Source: an uncultured Oscillospiraceae bacterium (GTDB lineage Bacteria; Bacillota; Clostridia; Oscillospirales; Oscillospiraceae). Taken from it: a stretch of 64,000 bases of DNA. Under the pieces are notes generated by a model. It made no database searches. It worked only from the letters and a program-made list of their open reading frames with translations, and was not told the DNA's origin. Each line of letters starts with the position of its first letter. Position 1 is the stretch's first letter. Made by a program: the position numbers and the translations under genes. The stretch is from the NCBI GenBank assembly GCA_934512135.1, contig CAKSWT010000001.1, positions 1 to 64,000 on the forward strand, given 5' to 3'. This document shows positions 41,202-50,213 of this stretch, piece after piece.

Positions 41202-42934
41202 TCTGCATACCTCCTTTTGGCATGGGTGGGCACCGTTGTGGCAAAGCTGGCGTTTTGCCTAGTGTCCGCCGCCTTTACAAAGGCCAACAGCCCCCAGGTT
41301 CCCATCATACTGGAGCCGCCGTTGGACAGGAAGGGAAATGTAACCCCGGTAAAGGGGAGAAAATCTATGGTGCCAAATACATTGAGCATCATCTGGAACA
41401 CCAGCATGCTCATGGCCGCACAGGCGGAAATCGCATAGAAGGAGCTTCGGCACAGCGACGCTGACCGCACTGCAAACATGGCAATGCACAAAACGCTCAG
41501 GACGCACAGGACGCCCACAATAAGCCCCCACTCCTCGCAGACCGTGGCAAACACAATGTCACTGTCTGCGGCGAACACATATTTCAGCTGTCCGTTTCCG
41601 GCCCCCAGGCCCAGCAGACCTCCCGCCGCCAAACACATCAGCGCCTGGGTCTGCTGATAGCCGCTGCCGGAGGGTTCCTCCCAGATGTGCCGCCAGCTGG
41701 AAAACCTGGCGGCGATGTGGGGCCGGAGCTTCAGGGCCATAAATCCCGCAAAGCCGGTTCCGGCGCAGATCAGCGAAATGGTGGCGAAATCTCCGGAGCG
41801 GAGATAGGCAATCACAAGGAAGGCCACAAAGTAGACCATGGCCGTACCGAAGTCATTGCACAGTGCCAGCAGCACACAGCAGATGCCGGAATAGAGAATA
41901 AACAGAAACAGGTTTCGCTTGGTCATCAAGCGGTCCAGGGTAGACGCTCCGGCAAAGACAAAGGAGATCTTCACCAGCTCAGAGGGCTGGATGGAGAAGC
42001 CCCCAATAAAGATCCAGCTTTTAGAGCCGTAAATATCGGTGCCCACCACCAGTGTCGCCGCCAGCAGCAGGGGGCCCAGGGCCGCCGCAATGTACCGCAG
42101 CTTTTTCGCCGTATCCAGCTCCCGCATACAAAAGCCGATCACCATAAACAGCACGATGCCCATGACAATGGAGATCACGGTTTTGGACAGCTCCGCAGGG
42201 TCCACCGAGGCGATAATGGAAAGGCCCATGGTACAGAGGAAGAATGCAATGGTCTCTACCTCAAAGCCGGATCGGCGCATGGCCTTGTTAAAGGCAAACA
42301 GTCCCCACATCACCAGGAACAGCGCCAGAAACGAGCCGCAAATACTGCCCCAATGGGTGGCATCGCAGCCAATCATCAGCTGCATCACCGAAAAGAACTG
42401 AAACATAGACATCAGCAGCAGGGTGACGGCCGGGCTCATCATATGCTTGGGATTGGTCCGGCAGGACTCCACATACGCTGCCTCTTCGTCGGTGATGGGA
42501 ACCAGCGTCACTTCCAGCCCGTTGAGGTCAATCAGGTCCCCATAGCCGATCTCCGTCAGACCGGTGATGGGTTCGCCGTTGATGGAAATGCCGCCCCGTC
42601 CGCCTACGTCGCCAATGGTCCAGCTGCCATCGTCGTAGCGGGTGAGAACCGCATGCTGCTTATAGATATTGTCAAAATTCAGCTGAATGTCGTTGCGTCT
42701 GGTCCGGCCGATGATGTTTTCCCAGTGGGTCACCGGGAGCCGGGAGCCATCTTCAAAGGCGATGTGGCCCCAGATTTCCGGCTCCTTCCGGAACCGCAGC
42801 AGGCTGATGGCGCAGCGCACAAGAATGGCCAGGGCCAGCACTGGGAATATAAACCGCAGCACTGTGGTCACAGGGCCGCCTTTGTCCACCAGCGTCAAAA
42901 ACATATCGCCCAGGGACGCGAGAAAGTCGCTCAA
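41198..42934 (-). CDS. FHA domain-SEDS fusion (FtsW/RodA/SpoVE family)
   Basis: A 578-residue protein: one membrane helix, a cytosolic FHA domain (about residues 55-145, NIIGRTRRNDIQLNFDNIYKQH, then GGISINGEPI) and a SEDS glycosyltransferase of about ten helices (about residues 165-560, with GFSIQPSELVKISFVFAGAS, ALCNDFGTAMVYF and FPFLSNGGSSMMG). SEDS proteins polymerise lipid II. The FHA domain should bind a phosphothreonine, which hints at control by a Ser/Thr kinase; none is in the window. Start is TTG, with GGAGG 7 nt upstream. Confidence 0.93.
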   Translation of the reverse strand: MSDFLASLGDMFLTLVDKGGPVTTVLRFIFPVLALAILVRCAISLLRFRKEPEIWGHIAFEDGSRLPVTHWENIIGRTRRNDIQLNFDNIYKQHAVLTRYDDGSWTIGDVGGRGGISINGEPITGLTEIGYGDLIDLNGLEVTLVPITDEEAAYVESCRTNPKHMMSPAVTLLLMSMFQFFSVMQLMIGCDATHWGSICGSFLALFLVMWGLFAFNKAMRRSGFEVETIAFFLCTMGLSIIASVDPAELSKTVISIVMGIVLFMVIGFCMRELDTAKKLRYIAAALGPLLLAATLVVGTDIYGSKSWIFIGGFSIQPSELVKISFVFAGASTLDRLMTKRNLFLFILYSGICCVLLALCNDFGTAMVYFVAFLVIAYLRSGDFATISLICAGTGFAGFMALKLRPHIAARFSSWRHIWEEPSGSGYQQTQALMCLAAGGLLGLGAGNGQLKYVFAADSDIVFATVCEEWGLIVGVLCVLSVLCIAMFAVRSASLCRSSFYAISACAAMSMLVFQMMLNVFGTIDFLPFTGVTFPFLSNGGSSMMGTWGLLAFVKAADTRQNASFATTVPTHAKRRYAE

Positions 42935-42964
42935 AGGAACTCCTCCCTTCCAAAGGATTCTTGT

Positions 42965-42993
42965 ATCATACCATAATTCCCCCCATGATGCAA
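42965..42993 (-). promoter_or_regulatory. Promoter of the SEDS-PBP-folD operon
   Basis: Minus-strand TTGCAT (42988-42993), 17 bp, TATGAT (42965-42970). Confidence 0.75.
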
Positions 42994-43032
42994 CAAAGGC
43001 ACGCCGCCTTCACAAACTCTTAAAATTTCCCA

Positions 43033-43069
43033 TAAAAATACCGTCCCGGAATTGATCCGGAACGGTATT
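43033..43069 (-). terminator. htpG terminator
   Basis: Fourteen-bp stem starting AATACCGT, then TTTTTAT on the minus strand. Confidence 0.87.
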
Positions 43070-43091
43070 GTTGAAGATATTATCCTTTGTC

Positions 43092-45011
43092 TTACTGCAT
43101 CAGACCGCACACCAGGTCGGTGTAGGCGCTGGGATCCTCCAGAGGCAGGTCTGCAATCAGCAGGGCCTGGGCATAGAGGAGCTGTGCATACTTCTTTGCC
43201 CGGTCCTTGTCGCCGGCGTAGGCAGCCTTCAGGGCGGCAAAGGCGGGATGCTCCGCATTGAGCTCCAAAATCCGGCCGGTCTGCAGCTTTTCTGTGGGAG
43301 CCACCCGGTTCAGATATTTCTCCATCTCAAAGCTCAGGCCGGAATCCGGCACCAGGCACACCGGATGACTCTTGAGCTTGTTGGACAGGCGGACCTCCTT
43401 GAGCTTGTCGCCCATGGTCTCCTTGACAAAGTCCAGGAGCTCCTTGTTGTCCTCGGTCTCCTGCTTCTTCTGTTCCTTTTCCTCTTCGGTCTCCAGGCCC
43501 AAATCCTCTGCGGAAACAGACTTAAACTCCTTCTCCTGATAGTTCATCAGGGTCTGCATAATAAACTCGTCTACATCGTCGGTGAGCAGCAGAATGTCAT
43601 AGCCCTTGTCCCGTACCAGCTCCGTCTGGGGCAGCTGGGACAGCTTGGTGCGGCTCTCCCCTGCGGCATAGTAGATGAACTTCTGATCCTCGGCCATGGC
43701 GGAGACATACTCGCTCAGGGAGACATACTTCTGCTCCTTTTCGCTCCAGAACAGCAGCAGGTCCTTTAGCAGATCCTTGTGGGCGCCGTAGTCGGACACC
43801 ACGCCGTATTTCAGCTGCACGCCGAAATTCTCAAAGAATTTCTCATATTTCTCCCGATCGTTGGTCATGAGCTTGGCCAGCTCGGACTTGATTTTCTTCT
43901 CCAGGTTGGTGGCGATCCGGCGCAGCTGGCGATCGTGCTGGAGCATTTCACGGGAGATATTCAGGCTCAAATCCTGGGAGTCCACAATGCCCTTGACAAA
44001 GCTGAAGTGGTCCGGCAGCAGGTCCTCGCAGTTTTCCATAATCAGCACACCGCTGGTGTAAAGCTGAAGGCCCTTTTTGTAGTCCTTGGTGTAGTAGTTG
44101 TAGGGGGTACGGGAGGGCACATACAGCAGCGCCTGGTAGGTCACCGCGCCCTCCACGTCTGCGCTGATCCGCAGGGCAGGCTTCTCATAGTCGGAGAACT
44201 TGTTCTCGTAGAACTGGTCATACTCCTCGTCAGTGACCTCGTCCTTCTTTTTCTGCCAAATGGGCACCATGGAGTTGAGCGTCTTGTCCTCATCGTAGTC
44301 CTCATATTTGGGCTCCTGCTTCTCGTCGGTGCTCTCCTCCGGCTTTTCCTCCTGGACCGGGCGGCTAAATTTCATATTCATGCGGATAGGATAGCGGATA
44401 TAATCGGAGTACTTCTTCACCAGGCTCTCCAGGGTGTACTGCCCCAGATAGCGGCTGTAGTCCTCGTCGTCGGTGTCTTCCTTGAGCTTCAGGATGACAT
44501 CCGTGCCGCAGCTGTCCTTTTCGCAGGGCGTAATGGTATAGCCGTCTGCCCCGGTGGACTGCCACATATACGCCTCCTCGGACCCGTACTTCTTGGTAAT
44601 CACCGTCACATTGTCGGCCACCATAAAGGCGGAGTAGAAGCCCACGCCAAACTGACCGATGATGTCCACTGCCTCAGTGGGATTCTCCGCCTTCTTCATC
44701 TCCTCCTTAAACTGGAGAGAGCCGGACTTCGCAATGGTACCCAGGTTGTTCTCCAGCTCCTCCTTGGTCATGCCAATGCCGTTGTCGGAGATGGTCAAGG
44801 TTCTGTGGGCCTCATCCACCGCCAGCCGAATCTCAAAGTCGCTTCGGCTCATGCCGTTGTCCTCGGTGAGGCTCAGATAGGCCAGCTTGTCGATTGCGTC
44901 AGAGGCGTTGGAGATAATCTCCCGAAGGAAGATCTCCTTGTGGGTATAAATAGAATTGATCATCAGATCCAGCAGGCGCTTGGACTCCGCCTTAAACTGT
45001 TTCTTTGCCAT
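43092..45011 (-). CDS. htpG: Molecular chaperone HtpG (Hsp90)
   Basis: ATP-dependent chaperone, 639 residues. The N-terminal GHKL ATPase shows EIFLREIISNASDAIDKL, ISDNGIGMTKEELENNLGTIAKSG and GQFGVGFYSAFMVADNVTV; middle and C-terminal domains follow, with an acidic stretch (ETEEEKEQKKQETEDNKE). A perfect CIRCE operator precedes it, so HrcA control is expected, unlike Bacillus subtilis htpG, which is not in the HrcA regulon. Confidence 0.98.
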   Translation of the reverse strand: MAKKQFKAESKRLLDLMINSIYTHKEIFLREIISNASDAIDKLAYLSLTEDNGMSRSDFEIRLAVDEAHRTLTISDNGIGMTKEELENNLGTIAKSGSLQFKEEMKKAENPTEAVDIIGQFGVGFYSAFMVADNVTVITKKYGSEEAYMWQSTGADGYTITPCEKDSCGTDVILKLKEDTDDEDYSRYLGQYTLESLVKKYSDYIRYPIRMNMKFSRPVQEEKPEESTDEKQEPKYEDYDEDKTLNSMVPIWQKKKDEVTDEEYDQFYENKFSDYEKPALRISADVEGAVTYQALLYVPSRTPYNYYTKDYKKGLQLYTSGVLIMENCEDLLPDHFSFVKGIVDSQDLSLNISREMLQHDRQLRRIATNLEKKIKSELAKLMTNDREKYEKFFENFGVQLKYGVVSDYGAHKDLLKDLLLFWSEKEQKYVSLSEYVSAMAEDQKFIYYAAGESRTKLSQLPQTELVRDKGYDILLLTDDVDEFIMQTLMNYQEKEFKSVSAEDLGLETEEEKEQKKQETEDNKELLDFVKETMGDKLKEVRLSNKLKSHPVCLVPDSGLSFEMEKYLNRVAPTEKLQTGRILELNAEHPAFAALKAAYAGDKDRAKKYAQLLYAQALLIADLPLEDPSAYTDLVCGLMQ

Positions 45012-45053
45012 GATAAAATCACGTCCTTCGTCAATTAGTTACAAAAAATATGT

Positions 45054-45080
45054 TTAGCACTCACTTCGCCTGAGTGCTAA
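45054..45080. promoter_or_regulatory. CIRCE operator (HrcA site) of htpG
   Basis: TTAGCACTC, nine-base spacer, GAGTGCTAA: exact consensus, with the same arms as the clpB operator. It lies directly downstream of the promoter. Confidence 0.97.
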
Positions 45081-45084
45081 ACAT

Positions 45085-45113
45085 ACTATAGCCCTTTTCC
45101 TGCCGTTTTGCAA
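45085..45113 (-). promoter_or_regulatory. htpG promoter
   Basis: Minus-strand TTGCAA (45108-45113), 17 bp, TATAGT (45085-45090), just before the CIRCE element. Confidence 0.82.
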
Positions 45114-45131
45114 GGGGTAATTCTAAATAAT

Positions 45132-46349
45132 TTATGAACTTTCCCGCTCCGCCGCCTGTCCCGCCAGCTTTTCCACCAGCTGCATGGCCACGCGGGGGGT
45201 TCGAGTCCCATGCCGGATTTCCCAGCGGTTGGCCTCCGCCCGAAGCTGATCGTCCCCGTAGGGCAGCTCCATCCGATGGCACATGGTCAGCACCATATCC
45301 GTGTATTTCTGCTTATCCAGGGCCAGGTAGGCCAGCCGCAGACCGAAGCGCTCAGAGAGACTGGTGCGCTCCTCCAGGGTCTCCCGGGCGTGGACGTCGT
45401 CTCCCTGACGGTCCGAAAAGCTCTCTCGGATCATATGGCGGCGGTTGGAGGTCACATAGATGGCCACATTGTCCGGCCGGCGCTCCAATCCGCCCTCCAG
45501 CGCCGTTTTCAGGGCGGAGAAGCCCTTGTCCTCCTGTTCAAAGGACAGGTCGTCAATGTACAGGATAAACTTCTGGGTGTGTTTCCCCACCATGCGCACC
45601 AGCTCCGTCAGCTCTCCCAGGGAGTTCTTGGCGATTTCAATGAGCCGCAGATTATAAAACTCCGGCAGATTAATCAGTGACTTCACCGTGGCAGATTTTC
45701 CCGTGCCGCTGTCTCCATAGAGCAGCACATTGTTGGTGGGCCGTCCCTCCATAAGCACTCGGGTGTTCTCGATCACCGCAGATCGCTGCTGGGTATACCC
45801 GATCATCTCTTCCTGACAGATGGTGTCCGGCTGCTTCACCTGGGTGAGCTGTCCTTTTTCCCAATGGAACGCCCGGCCCAGTGCAAACAAGCCGCAGCCG
45901 TTCTTCCGATAGCTCTCAAAAATCTCGTCCTCGGTAAACGCCCTGCCCTGGGGCAGCTCCGCCAGATTCTGCACAATGGGGCCATAGTCCGGATTGATTT
46001 TGGTACAGGCATCATAGATGCCCCCCTTGAGTCCTGCGCAGGAGAGCATGGACACGCTGGAAAGCCGCCGAATGTCCATGGCCGCCGCATCCATCAAATA
46101 CTGCGACGCCGTCCCTGCGGCGATTTGGTTTCCAATAAAGGTATCATCGTATTTCAGATGCCAGGCAAAGTACTCCGGCAGCGTGGAGAAGCCGTCCCGG
46201 AACACCGTGTACACAAGACTGGTATAGCTTCCGATCAGCGTGTCCGGCTTTTTCGCCTCGCACATCTCCAGCAGGCACTTTGCCGCCTCTGTATGTAACA
46301 TATTTCGATAGACACTCAAACTCATGAGCTTGGCTTTCATAATCTCCAT
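45132..46349 (-). CDS. DUF815-family AAA ATPase
   Basis: A 405-residue protein. The C-terminal half is a P-loop ATPase: Walker A LLYGDSGTGKSATVKSLI, Walker B KFILYIDDLSFE, sensor VAIYVTSNRRHMIRE, then SLSERFGLRL and a lid (NRWEIRHGTRTPRVAMQLVEKL), the DUF815 pattern. The N-terminal 170 residues are helical and specific to the family. Function unknown; the family is common in Clostridia and proteobacteria. Monocistronic with its own promoter, between metK and htpG. Confidence 0.9.
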   Translation of the reverse strand: MEIMKAKLMSLSVYRNMLHTEAAKCLLEMCEAKKPDTLIGSYTSLVYTVFRDGFSTLPEYFAWHLKYDDTFIGNQIAAGTASQYLMDAAAMDIRRLSSVSMLSCAGLKGGIYDACTKINPDYGPIVQNLAELPQGRAFTEDEIFESYRKNGCGLFALGRAFHWEKGQLTQVKQPDTICQEEMIGYTQQRSAVIENTRVLMEGRPTNNVLLYGDSGTGKSATVKSLINLPEFYNLRLIEIAKNSLGELTELVRMVGKHTQKFILYIDDLSFEQEDKGFSALKTALEGGLERRPDNVAIYVTSNRRHMIRESFSDRQGDDVHARETLEERTSLSERFGLRLAYLALDKQKYTDMVLTMCHRMELPYGDDQLRAEANRWEIRHGTRTPRVAMQLVEKLAGQAAERESS

Positions 46350-46381
46350 GGTTGTTCCTCCCGGCTTGGATTTCTGAGGAT

Positions 46382-46410
46382 ATCATAGCACGATTTTCCC
46401 TGAGGCGCAA
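46382..46410 (-). promoter_or_regulatory. DUF815 gene promoter
   Basis: Minus-strand TTGCGC (46405-46410), 17 bp, TATGAT (46382-46387). Confidence 0.7.
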
Positions 46411-46411
46411 T

Positions 46412-46441
46412 GGAGGCGTCCCGACAAATCGAGACGCCTCC
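46412..46441 (-). terminator. Hairpin after metK
   Basis: Twelve-bp stem GGAGGCGTCCCG/CGAGACGCCTCC. On the minus strand it lacks a T-run (ATTGCG), so termination may be weak. Confidence 0.5.
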
Positions 46442-46452
46442 TGTAATTTTTC

Positions 46453-47616
46453 TCAGCGCACCGCCGCCTTCAGATCCTCTACCCGGTCCGTGCGCTCCCA
46501 GGGCAGATTCAGCTCCGGCCGACCGAAGTGACCATAGGCCGCCACCTGCTTGTAAATGGGACGGCGCAGATCCAGATAGGAGATGATCTTCTCCGGCCGC
46601 AGGTCAAACACCTGATTCACCGCCTGGGCCAGCTTTTCATCGCTGACGGTACCGGTGCCATAGGTGTCCACCAGCACAGACACAGGTCTTGCCACACCGA
46701 TGGCATAGGCCACCTCGATCTGGCATTTCTTGGCCAGACCCGCCGCCACAATATTCTTGGCAATGTGCCGTGCCATATAGGCTGCGCTGCGGTCCACCTT
46801 GGTGGGGTCCTTGCCGGAGAAGCAGCCACCGCCATGGGCCGCATAGCCGCCGTAGGTATCCACAATGATCTTCCGTCCGGTGAGACCGGAGTCGCCCACC
46901 GGGCCACCCACCACGAAGCGTCCTGTGGGGTTCACAAAAAACTTGGTCTCCTCATCCAACAGCTCCGCAGGGAGGGTGGTCTTAATGACCTTCTCGATGA
47001 TCTCCTGCCGCAGGACCTGAATGTCAATGTCCTCGCTGTGCTGGGTGGACACCACCACGGCATCGATCCGCTTCACGCTGCCGTCTTCTCCATACTCCAC
47101 GGACACCTGGCTCTTGCCGTCGGGCCGCAGCCACGGCAGCTCCCCGGACTTCCGGCACTCGGTGAGCTTGTGAGAGAGCTGGTGGGCATAGGACAGCGGA
47201 GCGGGCATCAGCTCCGGCGTCTCGTCGCAGGCGAAGCCGAACATCATGCCCTGATCCCCGGCGCCAATCTCCTGGTCATCGTCAAAGGCGTGATTGACGC
47301 CCATGGCAATATCCGGGCTCTGGCCGTCAATGGCCGTCATCACCGAACAGGTCTTGCCGTCAAAGCCGTATTCCGGCCGGTCATAGCCGATGTTGCAGAT
47401 GGTCTCCCGGGCAATCCCGGGGATATCCACATAGCAGCTGGTGGAAATCTCCCCCATGACGAACACCATACCTGTGGTGGTGACGGTTTCGCAGGCCACT
47501 CGTGCCTGGGGATCCTGCTCCAAAATCGCGTCCAGGACGGCATCGGAGATCTGGTCGCAGATTTTATCGGGATGTCCTTCGGTGACGGATTCGGATGTAA
47601 AAATACGTTTTGCCAT
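46453..47616 (-). CDS. metK: S-adenosylmethionine synthetase
   Basis: Makes SAM from methionine and ATP, 387 residues. Signatures: SVTEGHPDKICDQISDAVLDA, GAGDQGMMFGFACDETPELMP and GGGCFSGKDPTKVDRSAAYMARHIAKN. Expression is controlled by the SAM-I riboswitch immediately upstream, giving end-product feedback. Confidence 0.98.
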   Translation of the reverse strand: MAKRIFTSESVTEGHPDKICDQISDAVLDAILEQDPQARVACETVTTTGMVFVMGEISTSCYVDIPGIARETICNIGYDRPEYGFDGKTCSVMTAIDGQSPDIAMGVNHAFDDDQEIGAGDQGMMFGFACDETPELMPAPLSYAHQLSHKLTECRKSGELPWLRPDGKSQVSVEYGEDGSVKRIDAVVVSTQHSEDIDIQVLRQEIIEKVIKTTLPAELLDEETKFFVNPTGRFVVGGPVGDSGLTGRKIIVDTYGGYAAHGGGCFSGKDPTKVDRSAAYMARHIAKNIVAAGLAKKCQIEVAYAIGVARPVSVLVDTYGTGTVSDEKLAQAVNQVFDLRPEKIISYLDLRRPIYKQVAAYGHFGRPELNLPWERTDRVEDLKAAVR

Positions 47617-47644
47617 AATATACCTCTTTTCAATAATTTATCAC

Positions 47645-47795
47645 AAAAAAAAGCGCCCCGCAATGCGGAGCACATCAGAGACTACCAACCTCATCTTTCG
47701 ATTTGCACCGCCGGATTTGGCACCTTACAAACGCAGGTTGCCGGGCTTCACAGGGCCGATCCCTCCACCACTCTTAATAAGGGCTTATTCAATTA
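47645..47795 (-). promoter_or_regulatory. SAM-I riboswitch (S-box) upstream of metK
   Basis: Minus-strand leader with the S-box core: AAGAGTGGTGGAGGGA (near 47776-47761), GGCCCTGTGAAGCCCGGCAACC, GGTGCCAAATCC, and P1 strand GATGAG (47695-47690). It is followed by a GCTCCGC/GCGGGGC terminator with eight Ts (47645-47671). High SAM should favour the terminator and shut metK off. Confidence 0.96.
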
Positions 47796-47803
47796 CTGAC
47801 GCT

Positions 47804-47831
47804 ATTATAGCAGGATTTCCCCTGTTGTCAA
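47804..47831 (-). promoter_or_regulatory. metK promoter
   Basis: Minus-strand TTGACA (47826-47831), 16 bp, TATAAT (47804-47809), just before the riboswitch. Confidence 0.88.
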
Positions 47832-47908
47832 CCGTTTCTGGACACTCTTTGTATTCTGGGCGGTTTTTCACAGCATCGCCCCTCCGAGCCGTCTGAATTT
47901 TGGCGTCT

Positions 47909-47942
47909 ATGTCCATAATGTTTACAGTTTATTTATGGACAT
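47909..47942. repeat. Operator-like inverted repeat before the pseudo-rhomboid gene
   Basis: Perfect 10-bp arms ATGTCCATAA and TTATGGACAT separated by 14 bp. The right arm contains the -35 (TGGACA) of the gene downstream. The regulator is unknown. Confidence 0.65.
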
Positions 47943-47964
47943 TTTCCCCAGAATCGAATAAAAT
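47936..47964 (+). promoter_or_regulatory. Pseudo-rhomboid gene promoter
   Basis: TGGACA (about 47936-47941), 17 bp, TAAAAT (about 47959-47964), overlapping the operator-like dyad. Confidence 0.6.
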
Positions 47965-47995
47965 AGCATCACAAACGTCTGTAGGAGGAATGATT

Positions 47996-48859
47996 GTGAA
48001 AGAATTGCGCCGGAAATTTGACCGGTTTCTCTATAATAACAGCAACAAGGGGATCCCCAATCTGATGCTGCTGATCTGCATTGGAACGCTTGTGTCCTAT
48101 TTTGTGATGCTGGCAGACCGCAGCGGCATGTTCTACGGCTTTATGTGCTTTAACCGGGACAAAATCCTCCACGGACAGCTTTGGCGGCTCATCACCTATG
48201 TCTTTCTGCCCCAGAGCGGGGGCATCTGGCTGTTTCTGCTGCTGTTTGCCTACTATGGCATCGGCCGGATGGTGGAACGGGCCTGGGGCACCTTAAAGTT
48301 TAATCTCTTCTATTTGTGCGGTATCCTGATTATGGACATTGCCGCCATGATTATGGGTGCCTCCGCCAGCGGCTCCTATCTGAACCTGAGCCTGTTTCTG
48401 GCCTTGGCCACCCTGTATCCGGACAACAAGGTTCTGTTTATGTATATCATTCCCCTGAAGATGAAATACCTGGCCTGGGCCTATCTTCTGCTGCTGGTAT
48501 TCGAAATTGTACAGCTGAACTTCTTCCCGGTGTTTGCGCTGCTGAACTACTTTTTGTTCTTCGGCAGGGACTGCATTCAGGTTCTCCCGGACGCCTGGCA
48601 GGATAAGCTCCGAAGCGGCCGCCGGAGTAACAGCCGCCCCAACAAGAACTGGGCCAAGGCCTATCAAAAGCCCCCCAAGCATGGCGGCTCCCGTCCTGTG
48701 TCCCGGGTCGTAGACGCACCGGCCTACCGGCATAAATGTGCCGTCTGCGGCCGAACCGACGTATCCAACCCGGAGCTGGAGTTCCGCTACTGCTCCAAGT
48801 GCCAGGGCTACTACTGCTACTGTCAGGACCACATCAACAACCACACCCATATCCAATAA
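47996..48859 (+). CDS. Rhomboid-like membrane protein with C-terminal zinc ribbon
   Basis: A 287-residue protein. Six helices with rhomboid marks: loop motif WRLITYVFLP and a small-residue helix GASASGSYLNLS. A canonical GxSG serine and a later helix His are not evident, so it looks like a catalytically dead member, comparable to Derlin-type pseudo-rhomboids. After a basic linker (QDKLRSGRRSNSRPNKN) comes a Cys/His ribbon (CAVCG...CSKCQGYYCYCQDH). Start: the GTG at 47996 is 7 nt from AGGAGG, while the ATG at 47990 is 1 nt from it. Role unknown. Confidence 0.8.
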   Translation: MKELRRKFDRFLYNNSNKGIPNLMLLICIGTLVSYFVMLADRSGMFYGFMCFNRDKILHGQLWRLITYVFLPQSGGIWLFLLLFAYYGIGRMVERAWGTLKFNLFYLCGILIMDIAAMIMGASASGSYLNLSLFLALATLYPDNKVLFMYIIPLKMKYLAWAYLLLLVFEIVQLNFFPVFALLNYFLFFGRDCIQVLPDAWQDKLRSGRRSNSRPNKNWAKAYQKPPKHGGSRPVSRVVDAPAYRHKCAVCGRTDVSNPELEFRYCSKCQGYYCYCQDHINNHTHIQ

Positions 48860-48870
48860 GATTGCATATC

Positions 48871-48905
48871 AACAGCCTCAGCCGGGTTCGGCTGAGGCTG
48901 TTTTG
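48871..48905 (+). terminator. Pseudo-rhomboid gene terminator
   Basis: Stem ACAGCCTCAGCC/GGCTGAGGCTGT followed by TTTTGAC. Confidence 0.82.
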
Positions 48906-48955
48906 ACTGCCAGAAAAATTGTTTCTGCCTTCTCGAGGCACAGGCACCCTGCCTC

Positions 48956-50191
48956 TTACTTTCCGAGAACGGCCTTGTGAAATACCTTCTTGCCCTTGCG
49001 GATCACAACGCCGGTATGGAGCTTGTCCTGGGAAATCCGGTGTGCCGGATCCGTGACCTTCTCATCGTCTAGGAACACGCCTCCCTGCTGGACTAGCCGC
49101 CGGGCCTCGCCGTTGGACTTTGCCAGTCCGCAGCGAACCATCAGGGAAAGAACGCCGATTTCGCCGTCCTGGAGATCCGCCCCATCAAGCTCCGTGGCGG
49201 GCATATCCGCAGAGTCGCCGCCGCCTACAAAAATGGCGCGGGCCGCCGCCTGGGCCTTCTCGGCCTCCTCTTTGCCGTGGACCATCTCCGTCAGCTCGTA
49301 GGCCAGGATTTCCTTGGCCCGGTTCAGCTGACTGCCCTCCCACTTGGCCATCTCGTCAATCTGCTCCATGGGCAGGAAGGTCAGCATCCGGATGCACTTC
49401 ATCACGTCCGCATCGTCCACGTTCCGCCAGTACTGGTAGAACTCATAGGGGGAGGTCTTGTTGGCATCCAGCCACACGGCGTTGCCGGCTGTCTTGCCCA
49501 TCTTCTTGCCCTGGGAATCCGTCAGCAGGGTGATGGTCATGGAGTTTGCCTTGGTACCGTCGCCCAGCTTCCGACGGATCAGCTCCCGGCCGCCGAGCAT
49601 ATTGCTCCACTGGTCGTCTCCGCCGAACTGCATATTGCAGCCGTAGTGCTTGTAGAGGTAGTAAAAGTCGTAGGACTGCATAATCATGTAGTTGAACTCC
49701 AGGAAGGACAGGCCCTTCTCCATGCGCTGCTTGTAGCACTCAGCCCGAAGCATATTGTTCACGGAGAAGCAGGCGCCCACCTCACGGAGCAGCTCCACAT
49801 AGTTCAGATCCAGCAGCCAGTCGGCGTTGTTGAGCATCATGGCCTTGCCGTCGGAGAAGTCAATAAACCGCTCCATCTGGCGCTTGAAGCACTGGGCGTT
49901 GTGGTCAATGTCCTCCTTGGTGAGCATCTTCCGCATATCCGTCCGGCCGGAGGGGTCACCGATCATGGTGGTGCCGCCGCCGATCAGTGCAATGGGCTTA
50001 TTGCCCGCCATCTGTAGCCGCTTCATCAGCGTCAGGGCCATAAAGTGGCCTGCGGTAAGGCTGTCCGCAGTACAGTCAAAGCCAATATAGAATGTGGCCT
50101 TGCCCTCGTTAATCATGGTGCGGATTTCCTCTTCGTTTGTCACCTGGGCAATGAGGCCCCGGGCAACAAGTTCCTCATAGAGTTTCATCAT
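48956..50191 (-). CDS. tyrS: Tyrosyl-tRNA synthetase
   Basis: Class I synthetase of 411 residues. The HIGH-type motif is FDCTADSLTAGHFMAL, the tyrosine pocket includes YMIMQSYDFYYLYKHYGCNMQFGGDDQW, the KMSKS-type motif is KMGKTAG, and a C-terminal S4 domain ends the protein (LVQQGGVFLDDEKVTD). AAGGAG lies 7 nt before the ATG. Controlled by a tyrosine T-box. Confidence 0.98.
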   Translation of the reverse strand: MMKLYEELVARGLIAQVTNEEEIRTMINEGKATFYIGFDCTADSLTAGHFMALTLMKRLQMAGNKPIALIGGGTTMIGDPSGRTDMRKMLTKEDIDHNAQCFKRQMERFIDFSDGKAMMLNNADWLLDLNYVELLREVGACFSVNNMLRAECYKQRMEKGLSFLEFNYMIMQSYDFYYLYKHYGCNMQFGGDDQWSNMLGGRELIRRKLGDGTKANSMTITLLTDSQGKKMGKTAGNAVWLDANKTSPYEFYQYWRNVDDADVMKCIRMLTFLPMEQIDEMAKWEGSQLNRAKEILAYELTEMVHGKEEAEKAQAAARAIFVGGGDSADMPATELDGADLQDGEIGVLSLMVRCGLAKSNGEARRLVQQGGVFLDDEKVTDPAHRISQDKLHTGVVIRKGKKVFHKAVLGK

Positions 50192-50213
50192 CGCTTGTCT
50201 CCTTCAATAAAAT

